Source: Balanoglossus misakiensis (lineage: Eukaryota; Hemichordata). From it: a stretch of DNA of 64,000 nt. A model generated the notes under the pieces. It was given only the letters and a program-made list of their open reading frames with translations, was not told the DNA's origin and ran no database searches. The position numbers were made by a program, and so were the translations under genes. Numbering within the stretch: the stretch's first letter is position 1; each line of letters starts with the position of its first letter. The stretch is taken from positions 9,300,001 to 9,364,000 of the forward strand of contig CM082587.2 in assembly GCA_040954595.2 (NCBI GenBank), written 5' to 3'. Of this stretch, positions 33,801 to 43,700 are shown piece after piece.

Positions 33801-34747
33801 TTCATTCCATCAGCAGCAGTTTTTATCATTACCAGCAGGCAGCCAGCTGCCTGATCAATATTCATATTGTCAACAAGTGAATAAAAATCTACAATGAGGT
33901 TTCTAGCTTCAAGAGACTCCCAATATTCCAAAAACGACTCTCTTTTGACATCTGCCCAAATAAATCTATCAAGTTGGGGCAATACTGGAGAAGTGTTTAC
34001 ATTTGATGCCACAGTATTCTGAATATTATTACAATGAGGATCAGTAACAATGTCAAATACAAGAGGTTGATGGTCAGACTCTGCTCTGTTGCCAACATAA
34101 AATACGCTTAGCTTGTGACACAGTGACACCAATCGGAAAATGGTATCACCCACACCAAGGTGGGCGGAAGTTGGTCCTGGCGCTTTTTTTCCCATGATTC
34201 AAATTACAGTAAACGCCATATTGGAAATTCTGCCAACTTTCCCTAGATTTTGTAAAAAATCGCGCGACCTATACATGGCGAATATGTTTTTTTCTGAAAG
34301 AGAGACATCAAAGCTACCAAATTATGTAGAAATCAGCTACAGCGGATTTCCCCTTTAATGGGAAAAGGGCAGCAAGAGAGAGATAGAGAGAGCCAGAGAG
34401 AGAGAGGGAGAGTTTTAAAAGTCAAAAGTCTATACCTGTGTTGGCCAAGAAAAATTCTATTAATTTACTGAAATTGTGTGACAAAAGAAATCCACATAAC
34501 CACTGCATTTACCTGTAATTTGCTTAGAAATGCTGTGTGCTAAGAAAATGATTGTGAGAGTAAGAAACACATGGTAAGAAAATACAGGCCCGTTTCATGT
34601 AAAGACGGATCTTCACAGTGCACAGTCTGCTATAATTACTGTACTGTAGATGGGTTTTTTTTACACAAACTACAATGTATTTCATTTTTTCGTGTTTAGG
34701 TGTATGTACCAAGCAGAGTGGCCATTGTCCTGGCAAAAGTTGAATGA
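17007..34747 (+). CDS. GBE1: 1,4-alpha-glucan (glycogen) branching enzyme, complete, 13 exons
   Basis: Exons: 17007-17125, 19325-19494, 20641-20756, 21602-21869, 22269-22359, 23141-23350, 25138-25381, 26575-26673, 27393-27675, 28422-28606, 29005-29135, 30051-30168, 34700-34747 (TGA). They sum to 2082 nt, 693 residues, close to the 702 of human GBE1. The enzyme cuts an alpha-1,4 glucan chain and reattaches it by an alpha-1,6 bond, creating branches in cytosolic glycogen. An N-terminal CBM48 region is followed by a GH13 barrel with nucleophile Asp351 ([11 protein letters not shown]), acid/base Glu406 (ITIAEDVSG) and His474-Asp475 (AESHDQAL), then a C-terminal beta domain. The start was chosen for good context (A at -3, G at +4) and length; an upstream in-frame ATG at 16881 would add 42 residues. 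Intron 11 is U12-type; intron 12 holds a transposon nest. Confidence 0.97.
17519..17706. repeat. Imperfect palindrome of about 190 bp
   Basis: AATAACACATGC at the left end pairs with GCATGTGTTATT at the right, with internal pairs such as TCATGATTTTAGCC with GGCTAAAAATCATGA. It looks like an old foldback element in GBE1 intron 1. A related half may lie near 57592-57630. Confidence 0.65.
18164..18303. repeat. GC-rich foldback hairpin in GBE1 intron 1
   Basis: GCAATAACCCCCGCC and GGCGGGGGTTATTGC bound a 140-bp near-palindrome; inner arms TTTGGGTACAATTCG and CGAATTGTACCCAAAT also pair. It has no coding content and is a likely foldback transposon remnant. Confidence 0.75.
19900..20150 (-). mobile_element. 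Possible tRNA-derived SINE relic
   Basis: Read on the minus strand, GGTCCTGGGTTCGATTCTC (around 20031-20050) resembles the box B of a pol III promoter as found in tRNA-derived SINEs. No convincing box A or full tRNA fold was found, and no second copy was seen in the window, so this is tentative. Confidence 0.35.
21133..21345. mobile_element. TACTGTAAA-family MITE, copy 1
   Basis: The ends TACTGCAAAACACTTTG and AAAGTGTTTTACAGTA are inverted repeats. The interior shares TTCGTGTTCTCTTATTTCATT and the GCG-rich blocks with 45190-45387 and 58729-58898. Bounding TA bases fit a TA target duplication (mariner-like), which is inference. Confidence 0.8.
21345..21508. mobile_element. Foldback element abutting the previous MITE
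   Basis: AAGGTAATTCACAAAATAC with GGATTTATGTC on the left pairs with GACATAAATAC and GTATTTTGTGAATAACCTT on the right. About 160 bp, almost wholly palindromic. A partial relative is at about 60626-60705 (GGTATTTTGTGAATAA). Confidence 0.75.
22269..25381 (+). CDS. GBE1: GBE1 exons 5-7: barrel with nucleophile
   Basis: Exon 5 encodes [20 protein letters not shown]. Exon 6 encodes the conserved [12 protein letters not shown] and [11 protein letters not shown] segments. Exon 7 encodes [18 protein letters not shown], containing the nucleophilic Asp351, and ends at the general acid/base Glu406. Intron 5 (22360-23140) has nothing I recognise beyond local similarity. Intron 6 (23351-25137) is mostly filled by a TTAA-bounded transposon (23940-25105). 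Confidence 0.96.
23940..25105. mobile_element. 1.16-kb TTAA-bounded inverted-repeat transposon in GBE1 intron 6
   Basis: TTAA then AGTGGAACG at the left and CGTTCCACT then TTAA at the right form the ends. Inner arms also pair (GTTGCTGACGTCA region near 24965 with TGACGTCAGCAACTTG near 24085). The interior has no long reading frame or transposase motif, so it is non-autonomous. TTAA target sites are used by the piggyBac and Kolobok superfamilies; which one applies is not shown. Confidence 0.75.
26575..34747 (+). CDS. GBE1: GBE1 exons 8-13: rest of barrel and C-terminal beta domain
   Basis: Exon 8 encodes [20 protein letters not shown]. Exon 9 encodes [14 protein letters not shown] with the transition-state His-Asp pair. 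Exon 10 encodes [13 protein letters not shown]. Exons 11-13 encode [20 protein letters not shown], the [13 protein letters not shown] segment and the final [15 protein letters not shown]. Exons 11 and 12 join only through the U12-type intron 29136-30050. Intron 7 (25382-26574) has a GTCT repeat near 26200-26275. Intron 8 (26674-27392) has a foldback (26846-27003). Intron 9 (27676-28421) has a small TTAA element. Intron 12 (30169-34699) holds the nest described separately. Confidence 0.96.
26846..27003. repeat. Foldback in GBE1 intron 8
   Basis: GACTGGCTACAAGGGTAACAGCAT at the left is the near complement of ATGCTGTTACCTGAATATGGCCAGTC at the right (a few mismatches). Likely a MITE remnant. Confidence 0.6.
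27711..27832. mobile_element. Short TTAA-bounded MITE in GBE1 intron 9
   Basis: TTAAAGGCCATTTTCTC at the left and GAGAAGGGCCTTTAA at the right form terminal inverted repeats of a 122-bp unit. The ends resemble those of the other TTAA elements in the window. Confidence 0.6.
29136..30050 (+). other. U12-type GT-AG intron of GBE1
   Basis: The donor reads GTATCCTTCA, matching the minor-spliceosome consensus RTATCCTTT at the first eight positions. TTCCTTAAC at 30034-30042 is an exact U12 branch consensus, its branch A nine bases before the intron end. Joining AA/A gives [19 protein letters not shown], the expected branching-enzyme sequence. Retaining the intron would stop translation at the in-frame TGA at 29179-29181. 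Confidence 0.9.
31224..34101 (-). mobile_element. Young 5'-truncated APE-type LINE (non-LTR retrotransposon)
   Basis: A perfect 15-base target duplication, AAATACGCTTAGCTT, flanks the insert (31209-31223 and 34102-34116). The 3' end on the minus strand is an (ATT)n tail (about 31224-31243). The reading frame is unbroken from the 5' end to a stop at 31376. It lacks most of the endonuclease domain: only its final SDHQP motif remains. A clean duplication and an intact frame point to recent insertion. The decayed copy at 15190-16150 is a relative. Confidence 0.93.
31376..34195 (-). CDS. LINE reverse transcriptase ORF, N-terminus borrowed from transposon arm
   Basis: This is a 939-residue open frame. 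Residues 1-31 come from the TTAA-transposon arm and target duplication; LINE protein starts after that. Visible parts are the end of an APE endonuclease (ESDHQPL), reverse transcriptase motifs ([27 protein letters not shown], the catalytic FADD in [13 protein letters not shown]), a thumb region, and a C-terminal Cys/His cluster ([21 protein letters not shown]). With the endonuclease mostly missing, it could not insert by the normal route. Whether it is ever expressed is unknown; it lies antisense to GBE1. The clade cannot be fixed by eye. Confidence 0.9.
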   Translation of the reverse strand: MGKKAPGPTSAHLGVGDTIFRLVSLCHKLSVFYVGNRAESDHQPLVFDIVTDPHCNNIQNTVASNVNTSPVLPQLDRFIWADVKRESFLEYWESLEARNLIVDFYSLVDNMNIDQAAGCLLVMIKTAADGMKRKQRCSSQFQSTVVPIEKSWYDSDCKQFKRTVNSRLNTFRNNRSVCNLNTLKQCKKDYREFIDHKKKCFRHQNLENLVNSSKQTNSKKFWSLVKKKSTLPSGDIQSDDWFNYFSVLLNTPGLESEEFKTFYESISNFVDNVENSDDIPYTLDSLNAPIVIDEIVVCIDKLKCGKAPGIDGVTPDIFKACPPIVIELLCKLFNAVLDSGNFPAAWATGVIAPIHKKGANDCAGNFRGITLLPVMGKIFCSILDCRLHRWLEENHPIVDEQAGFRKFYCTSDNVFILYTIISNYLAHQKGRVYIAFIDFEKAFDRIDHYCLFYKLLKCGIRSKVYNVIFSMYQNVKACVRTQKGITKFFECSCGVQQGSVLSPLLFNMFVNDLGETLSSTYQFSGCQIGILKIIYLLFADDLALVSSSRIGLQRLFNQMYEYCCKWKLTVNMDKTKVIVFRRGGGLRKYEKWFYNGQQVSVTSFHGYLGVVFSWTGQWFQAQKALSEQANRALYTLTNCLHKFGTLPVDIVWKLFDAKIIPILLYGSEIWGFHPAHDIEKLHNKMMRYALKLYKNTSVAAMRGELGRVTLRVHIYCKIIKYWLRILKMDKNRIVYKCYEFQLCNIDVTRYKFWAKNVRFLLQSYGFGEVWENQGVGNEAMFLKTFKQRCVDIDVQSWTENLSHSRRLETYSTFKKELRVEPYLLQIEKPVFRLALCKFRVSAHCLKVETGRWSNIPRHDRLCDLCSLKYVEDEFHFLLVCPKYSDLRVKYIPDYFHNPPVLYKFTLLLSSEKVETVRNLSRYIFYATKRRHDNLNNIHV

Positions 34748-37700
34748 AGAAGTGGAAAGGGACCAAAATGAAGATGAAATCTCAACTCACAGTAGTTGCA
34801 TCTGTACATCATGATCATTATAAGCAGTTTTTATCAGTGAAATTGATGTGGTGCATGTTTAGTGTTTGAAACATGACAAGTATCAATGTAGACCAAATCA
34901 GTAATTTAAGCCAACGCTGATAGGAGGTAATTGTTTTGGCCTGTCTGTGTTTGTCTTCAGGTATTCTCAGACATTTCATGTAATCACAGACTCTGTAAAT
35001 GTAATTATTTTGTGTGTAATAATTCAGTTGTGCAGATAGAGTCAGAGGCTACTTTGCCCTTTCTGTACTTTTTGAAAATTTATGTTGGTTTCTGCTTGAA
35101 CTTTCCCTCTCCTACAATTTACTGCTAACTTTGACAATTTTCCATTTACCGTACTTTTAAACTTTCCTACCTGTGGATAATGACGTGGCATTCCCTGGCC
35201 AGATTTTGAAATTTTTAAATACCTGGAGCCATCACATCAATAACTTTGACCCAGTTTCAATGTTACAAGGATATAGTCATATATTAACCTCCATTGTATT
35301 CATTATGCTTCATGATGCAATCCAACATGGCTGTCAGCCATGGACACCAAGGGACTGTAAGGATCAGTCTTTTCTGGTGTCCCTTCCCCGACATTGATAA
35401 TCACCTTGCTGTTCATATGACCAAAAATGTATAACCCTTCCAGGTACATACCAAAATGTGTAGCAAGATGTTGCGATATAAAAAAAACATGTACTGTGAT
35501 TTTTGCACACGGTAATCAAAATACATTAATTATCTACGTGCCCTAACAATTTTTCCATTGGGTGTATTTGTTAGTCTTGAAAAATTCAACTGATATAAAA
35601 GTCAATGATGAAATATTCCTCCAGTATATACAATGGGGACCATTTGATAACCAGGAAGATTGATACTGTCTTCATGTTTCACCTAGAGGCTCCATGGAAT
35701 CCTTTATTTTCATGCCCCAAGCGCCCCCCCCACTGAAGGTTTTGGCTTTCCACCTGGCAAAAAGGCTGAACTACTTAAATGGGAAAGTGATCAAAAATGA
35801 ATAGTGTTTTGTAAATTGGTGTACAGGTCCTTTATAGTCTTGTTCATTTTGTATTGTTATCTTAAGTTTTTGTTTGAAAAAAAAATCCTTCATTTTGGTC
35901 GAAATTGTGTCTTTGAAACTGGTACACATTGATGAACACAGTTTTTTTCTAAAAAGCCACCGATCTAATTGCTGTAAATTTTAGTTTACAGTCTTGAGGT
36001 ATTCACATTATTATATGTGAAATTGTAGTAAAATTATCAATTCTGTATTTTTAGACTATTTTTATCATTTTTAGGGTTTATAGAAATATTTTCTTCAGAA
36101 ACTGCTTGCCAAATTCTTTTTTTACTTTGATTTGCATGGTTCTACTAAGTTTCTCATGAATCATGTTAAATCTCTAATGCTTGAAGAGGCCATGGATAAT
36201 CACTTGATTAATAGCAGTGATGCTATTTTTATTCAGGTAATCAATAATTGTGTGGATCTTAATTACATTTAGCAAGATGATTGAGATATGTTGTGATCTT
36301 TTACAATTACTTTCTTGTATTTCTAGACATACAAATGTTACTGCCAACAGAGTCGGCTAAATGTAAACATAATGATGATACTGCTTACAGTATTTATGTT
36401 GTTGGCAATTAGTTAACTTGGCCAGAATATACAACCTGTTGGAGTACAGATTGCTAGTCGAATACCAAATAAAGCACACACAAATTAACAAGTGTCAGTT
36501 GAGAAGAAATTGGAAAGAATAAAATGACCACTGAAATGCAGGTGACATTGCATGCAATATTGATATAAGATCTTTTTGTTATTTTCTGGATCAAAGAGTA
36601 TGCATTTAATTTTTATTTGCTAATTTTTTGAGATATAAGAAATGTCTTGAATTGTGTGTGTAATTTGATAAGCTGGTTTTTGTATATGTAACAAAAAAAT
36701 GAAACCGTTCAAATTAAGTAAAGAATACCTGTACAAGTGTCAGTACTAAAGTTCTTAATTATTTTAATGTGTTCATTGTAATGGAGTTTTGAACTGGTTG
36801 TAGCATCAGATACTGCAATCACAAATCAGAGTAATGTCTGATATTGCTCAACTTTATGCTTTAGAATCCATCTTTCACAGTCTTCACATCTCTTCATTGA
36901 CTGTCTTTTCTTGAACATGTTGCTTGAAAATCAACCATGCATGATTTTGGACTTTATGAGGTGCTTTACAATTATAATAGCCATGGTGTAAATTATGAAA
37001 AGTATGTACAGCAAATTATAATTCTTTATGTGTGACTCAATAGATTGATGGCCCTTTTATTCAGTGTTAACGTGTCTGTGCGTATTACATGCCAGTTACT
37101 GTGATTGGTTGAATGTTGTGACAGTGATTATTTCCTTTGTGTGAAAATGACAACAGATATTTGCAGTTGGACACAAATGAGGGAGATTCAATAAACTATT
37201 AGTGCGTACTGGTTCATAGTGTTGGCATAGTGTTGGTTGATTACTCAATGCATCACATTTTGAAGAATATTTTCTCTATGGTATCTACAGTATAGTTGCA
37301 TGGTCAAGTGACTTCTGATAGAATGTTGATACATGTAAGTCCTGAAATGAATCTCAATCTTGGCTAAAATTCAGCTGCGAATAAACAATGAACTTGTAAG
37401 TTTAAGTTCTCTAGACAGTGAACGACCATATTTGGTTTAATAACCCCAGATTTTCCCCAGTGATGCATGCCAGTTCAGGGGCCCATTTTACCACTGCAAA
37501 TATTTTAGCATTGCTACATCATTGAGCTCTTGTCTACCCAGAATTTGTTTCTATGTCACATCTATCAACAACAGTAAAATTTAGCATTTTACTTAAATGC
37601 AGAAATGGCTTCAAGATACGGACAAAGTGCATAAACATTGCCCAATTCATGAGGTAATCTAGTCTGGTTCCCTGACCCGTATTCCCCGGTAGAGGGCGCG

Positions 37701-37778
37701 ATCGAAAACTCAAGACCTGACCAAATCCGAAAAATAGCTGAATCCGAACCGAGGCGAACTTTAGACACAAACGTCAAC
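34748..37778 (+). other. GBE1 3' UTR and intergenic spacer
   Basis: No coding exon was found. AATAAA hexamers at 36468, 36518 and 37190 are candidate GBE1 poly(A) signals; none can be chosen by eye. Around 37468-37500 a stretch containing CAGGGGCCCATTTTACCACTGC matches 18605-18628, a dispersed repeat. Confidence 0.45.
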
Positions 37779-40700
37779 ATGGCGGATGCTGAAGACTATG
37801 ATGGACCAGCCGAGCGAGATGTGCCAGTTGAGGCAAGTATTATGTTCATTACTCGGAATTTACTGGTGAAGACGCAATTTGTTTTAGTCTTGTTCCGTAG
37901 GATCTGTTTCCTGGTCGCGTTCGGATGGGTGACCGCGAGTGATATTGCACACGCGATCCGATCAAAATTACATGTGGTCACAGTGGAGTCCTTCGAATTA
38001 TTGCCGTTTGTTGGCGGCAAAATTTGCTAGAGCTTTTCTGTATGTCATTTGAAATGCTCTAAGCGATAACCAAAAAGATTAATGTCTTCAAGTGAACAAC
38101 CTACTGAGTTGAAATCTAGTGCGGATTCCCCTTCAACATGTTCAAGGTCACCTGAGGTCACAGCAGATTAAACCACCAACGCCACAAAATTTTATGCATG
38201 GCACTTCCCCTTCTAGCTCCATGATTAATGCATGTGATGTTACTCTTTTAGAAAAGAAACACACATTGTGACATGGATATTCGTACTTTGTGTGAATGCA
38301 CGTGTGGCCCGAGTCTCAACTGGGTGGGCTAGCCCTTTGGTGTTTTCTTTCCAGCATTGCCAGCATCAATTGTCCTTTCACTTTCACTTCGCATTGGGGG
38401 AGAGCACTGCATAGTTGTGATTGGAGATAGCTCTGCGTGGCAGGGCCGTGTTGTTACAGCTATGCCTCCAACCACAGGCATTGCCGTAACAACACACATC
38501 CCTGCCACACAGAGCTAGATTGGAGAGTAACTTTGGTAACTTGTCTTTGCGGCAAACATCATGTTTCTCTGTGTCTTTGTAGAAGCTACGAATTTGTATT
38601 TCTAACTGAATTATATTTTCACAGGAATTTATATTCAAGCAGATGTGTAAACTGAAAGTATTCGATGGTGAGCCAGAAACACTGACTCCAAAAGATGCAG
38701 TCCATTTAATTGCTGTTTCTAATAAATATGGATTTACCTTTATAGGCTGTGATACAGGTATGTCTACATAAACATGATTCTATAACATCTCTTCATATTG
38801 CGAAGTGAGGCCTTTTGAAATATTGTTTTGATATTTTAGAGGCATTGAACATTATATAATTTACAGGTCTATGTCTTTGTTATTATATTAACAGGAGTTA
38901 AAGTCATCAGAACTTCAGACCTGAGCAGATTGGATGCAGATAATGATTCGAATTCGATAGGTAATATTACAATAAATTTTCACCATTCCATTGTCCCAAT
39001 TTACAGATAGCCATGTCTAAATCTATCAATATTATTTGAGTTATTATTGTCGTGGTTGTTTATATTCTTGTCCAGTTCTCAAACAAAATCTGGATTGTAT
39101 TCAATAGGAGAAAAAACATAATTGTTAATCAGATTTTTGGCAGGGAAAAAAATATGGGAGGTAATTGTTGATACCAGTACCATTTTTTATAGAGAAATTT
39201 TCCCTCGAAGGATTTTGCTATGTCCAAGTAGAAAACCAGATGTAGAATGTTCATTGCCACAATGTCTAAATCTATGCCATTCATGTCATGGGAACTGGTC
39301 ATACATGTACATTGTTTCCGCGGATCTTGATCATTGTTCCCGTAGAAACAATCAATGATGATTGGGTACTGTAGAATAAATTTGTTGGATAATCCAAATG
39401 CACAGCAATAACACTAAAGGGCATTTCGACATCTCATTTTGCACATGAGCAACATACCAGTATGCTACTTGTTCTAAATAATGGCATAAATGATATAAAG
39501 GACTATATATGTCCTATAACTTGTTTGATGACCCCCAGCATTGTTTTTTTATGTGCTACTGTAACTAGAACTATACACCTCAGCTTAACTGAGAATTTAA
39601 AGAAAATGTTGTGTTTAGATCATGAAATTTTACATGAAAAATGTTGAAGTTTGTGTTTAGATCATGGAATTTTAACAAAAATGTTGAAATTTTGTAAAAT
39701 TTTGCCATATGTACTGTAATAATATTCATAAAAAACACCAATATAATTTCTATTTGTTGATTTTGACAAAAATAGTACATTTTGATAGAGTAACTTTTGG
39801 TAAAGTATTTTCTTATTGGATGGTGCTAGTTTGTTTAATTTTAAGTTTAAAAGAGGAAGAAGTTCGGGCTGGCTGATTTTTAAGTACCCGTACATGTACT
39901 AGCTTTGAGTTTAGTTCAGGAAAAGCCATTTTTGCCATGTATAAGTCTTATAATTTTTTAACACAAAAATGGATGAAGTTACATTCTTCTTTCTTGTAAA
40001 GTTGTCAAGTATTTTGAAAGAGAATTTATTTTGACACTTCTGTTTCTTATGTGAATGAACTTACTACAGCATCAATGCATTTGATTTCATTGCAGTGCAA
40101 GATGTAGCATGTGTTCAGAAGGTGGTGTTACCTGTAATGCCTTGTCATGTTGCTCTGTCATCTGATAACTTGACGTTATCAGTTTGTTACCAGCAAAGTA
40201 CAGCAATTCGAGCAGACTTCTTTGATGTCAGAAGTCTGGTGGATCCAGTAAGTTTGCATTTTATTGCTCACTCTACTATGTCATGAAAACCAGCCTCTCT
40301 ATCAAGTAGAGAGATCAGGTGAAATCATCGCACACAGCCAATACATATATGATAGATAAGCAATTAGCATTCAGGAAATCCAATGACAACATTTTGGTTT
40401 CTTTTCACAGAGCAAAAACTTGAAACCTTTTGCTACTGAAAAGTTGACAGATGGTGGTGATGTATCATTACGGGATCTTTGTTGGAATCCTGACTGCACT
40501 GAAAGCGCTGGTATCTTTGCAGTCTGTTTGACCAATGGCAGTATGTCATTGTGGCAAGTGAATGCAACAGTTATTAAGCTCCATTCACTTGGTGCCGATG
40601 TTGGCATTAATGCAAGTGAGTAATAGATAGTATACCCACATTTTGTTCTACTGTTACATGACTTGTTGATATCAGTCAGCTTGGTGTTCTACAGTGCAAA

Positions 40701-43700
40701 ACATTGCACTGTGCTTGTGCCATTGTGTTGAACAGAAATTTTGACATTTATAGATAATAAATTGATGGTAAAAAAATAATGTTCATAAGATAAAATTTGT
40801 CATCCATCATGATAGTTCAAATTCTCCAAAAATGCCATCATTTTCATCCAATATTAACGTCAAGTAAGCGACACCTACCGGGCAAACGCCCAAATAAAAT
40901 TCTTGTGTAATGATGAATATAAATTCTATTCAAAGAAAAGATTGAACATGTCAAAAGCATTGTGCATAGGTATAGCCATCATTATTTTCAGCAAACTTAG
41001 TGTTACATAGGAACAGCTGAATGTATCTAGTACAAAGGTTGATAAGTTGCTGTGAGATTTTTCAAATCTCCCCAGCAAGAGGTGGAGAAGATCTTGGGTC
41101 AGTGTTTTACATAATTTGTAGTCTTATAATATTTGTATTGGTTCATTTTTTTTTTCAATTTAAATTATGAGTACCCTTATTTGTCTTACTCTCTTTTCCT
41201 GTTAGTTTGTTGGAGCCCCAAGGGAAAGCAGATAGTCTGTGGAACTTTGGAGGGAAAACTTGTACAGTATAGCAAATCATTGGAAGTCAAGAAACAGATT
41301 GAAGCTCCTAATATATTTGACAATGACCTTAATATCCAAGGTACTGCCAACGTTGTTTTTATTATATTGGCATCTTGCTGTGTTTTTAATGTCCAATTTA
41401 ATACATGATGACCTTATGGAATCAGCTGTAGCTATATGTATGTATAATGTGCCGGGGTATGTATGTATGGATGTACATTTATGTATGTATGTTTGTCTAC
41501 ATCAAAAACTTGGAAACCGCTGGGTGTATGACCTCGATATTTGGTGTGCTGATGCATTACGGGCTGTACATTTTGTAGATGGGAGTTTGTTCAAATGAAG
41601 ATGTCATTGCCAAAAGTATGCAAATTAGCTGGGAAAATGTGAATTTGGTCAAAACTCAGAAACTCAACAACCACTGGTCAGATTGATTTGAAAATTGGCA
41701 TGCATGTACTTTATGTCGACCTAATGTAACCTCATTAAATATTCACATCTTTTTTTATTCCCTGGAATGAATTTTTTTTCCTTCTGTGAAAATATTGTGT
41801 ATTAAAGAAACAAGAAGAAAAAAGGAAATTGACATAAACAATTGCAGACGCAATGAGTGAAACCTATCTCAGTTGGTGGCATTTCCATTGCCAAAAGCTG
41901 GTCGGATGGTGGAATGCTTGACACCAACTCCGAGTTTGCACGACCCCTTTTTTTTTACTTTGTGCAAGTTGCACAACCAGTTGCAGTAACCCTTTTTGGC
42001 ACCGTTATGGTTGAATTAAACTTGCATATTGCTCTTTTAGAAATTGATGAATTTGTGGCATGAAAAGTTAACCTGTGGACAAACTAACTTTGTTCTGCTT
42101 GCAGTGAATGATTCTAAAATAGGAATACTGACCTCAATGCTATCATTGTCGCTCATGGGGAAACCAATTACAGGTCGTGTGCCTACACTGCCCTGTCTAC
42201 CAGCTAAAGACAAACTACTCACATTGCCTGTGTGCCTAATTGAAAAGAGTATCCCAATACAGTAATCTTCAAATATATTCATAAGTTATTGGCATTCAGT
42301 CTGGTATTTGGCAAGTGTTTATGAGGGATATCTTTCTGTATTTGAACACCAAGTATTTGACCTTTGTTTTTCTTTGCTTTCTACATTTCAGTCATCAGTG
42401 TGTTATGGTTGTCAACCTATTGCTTCCTTGCTGCATACAACGCTATAGAATCCACTGAACAGCCTAACTTGGTAGAAGTCACCACAACTGTGAGTATTAA
42501 CTTCTGACATTAAGTGCTTGTCATATTGCTTTGAACTTTGGCAGGCATGTTCCTTGTGGTGATTGAAGTAAGATTTTGTACAATTCTGGTGATATTTGCA
42601 TATTTGTGTTTTTGCCACTTTGAACAAATATTGTTTTCTCTAAAACTGCTTGTTGGATTGCTTTGAAATTTGGTGGGAATATACCTAGGGGTAACCCAAC
42701 TAAGGTAATGTAAAATCTTGGGGAAATTTATGTTCTTGGTGCAATTGTTGTTGCTTTGTCTGAATCCTTTAGAATTATAATGAAATCAAATCAAATAGTG
42801 GGTGTCTATGGCTCACACCATACGACAATACAGCGTTCACAGAGTGATCACATTACTCCTATGGTCAATGGTTGGGGGTGGGGGTCTTAAGGACTAAAAA
42901 TTCACTGAAACTTCACATTTGCACCAAAGTGACACAAACCAGGAAATAAATTCCACTGAAACAAAAGATTCCACAATGTCAAAATACTACATTTAGAGTA
43001 AGCAAAAAACTTTTTTTCACATTTTGTTATTTTTTCTGTTAAAAGTTTCTTCAGAATGACCCATCATCACTTTAGCTTATGAGCTCCCATTTCTTAAACA
43101 TGGCAAAAATCGGCCATCTTGAAATTGTGTCGACCATATGAGATTTTCATCACTCACTTAGGTAGCTTAAAACCTATTTAAGGTAGGGAGAATTGCGTAA
43201 GATTATAGTCTAGATGAGACATGATTGAGAGTTTTGTCAAGAAAATGATAGAACAGACTTGTCTCTGTCATTACAGAAAACTGGTTCAACAACATTTGTA
43301 AATCTGGAAGATGTTTGTTTTGGAGGCGGTGAAGACAGAGACCCAGTGTATTATTTCATACATCTACCAGATTGGTAAGTTGATGTTTTAAAGGGAAAAT
43401 GCACCTCAAAAATCAATTGGCTGAAGGATGTACATGTATGATCTGTAAAATAGAAAAAATTGTCATTTCTGTTAATTGTTGATTTTAGGATATTAAAAAT
43501 ATGCGTAATGAAATATGAAGGTCACTGTTCTTCTTTTTGAAATACATGTACAAGGCTGTGAGCTTAGTAGATAATGAAAGAAACGGGTTGAGTCAATATT
43601 TTTTACCAACATTTTTTCTATGGGTGAACACATTCAATGAAGTTTATCTCAAAAAGTGAGCACGGTGACCATGCGATTTTATTTGACCACTGAATTTAAT

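Larger units (their letters stand above)
30855..34358. mobile_element. T2/Kolobok-like TTAA transposon nested in copy A, itself carrying a LINE
   Basis: TTAA lies at both ends (30855-30858, 34355-34358) next to AGGGGAAATCCGCT and its complement AGCGGATTTCCCCT. The arms stay complementary for about 230 bases (for example TCGCGCGATTTTTTACAAAA and the matching right arm). Without the LINE the unit is about 600 bp and has no transposase. The end TTAAAGGGG fits the TTAAAGGRR motif described for T2-type elements of Xenopus, linked to the Kolobok superfamily; membership here is inference. Confidence 0.85.
30560..34415. mobile_element. TTAAAGGGACAAAG foldback MITE, copy A, interrupted
   Basis: The left part (30560-30858) begins TTAAAGGGACAAAGTC and is the same family as 45630-45917 and 48115-48469. 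It stops at TTAA (30855-30858) and resumes after 34358 with TGGGAAAAGGGCAGC, exactly where copy C reads TTAATGGAAAAAAGGGCAGC. The right terminus is altered by a GA-rich expansion. The gap is filled by a second transposon. Confidence 0.85.
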
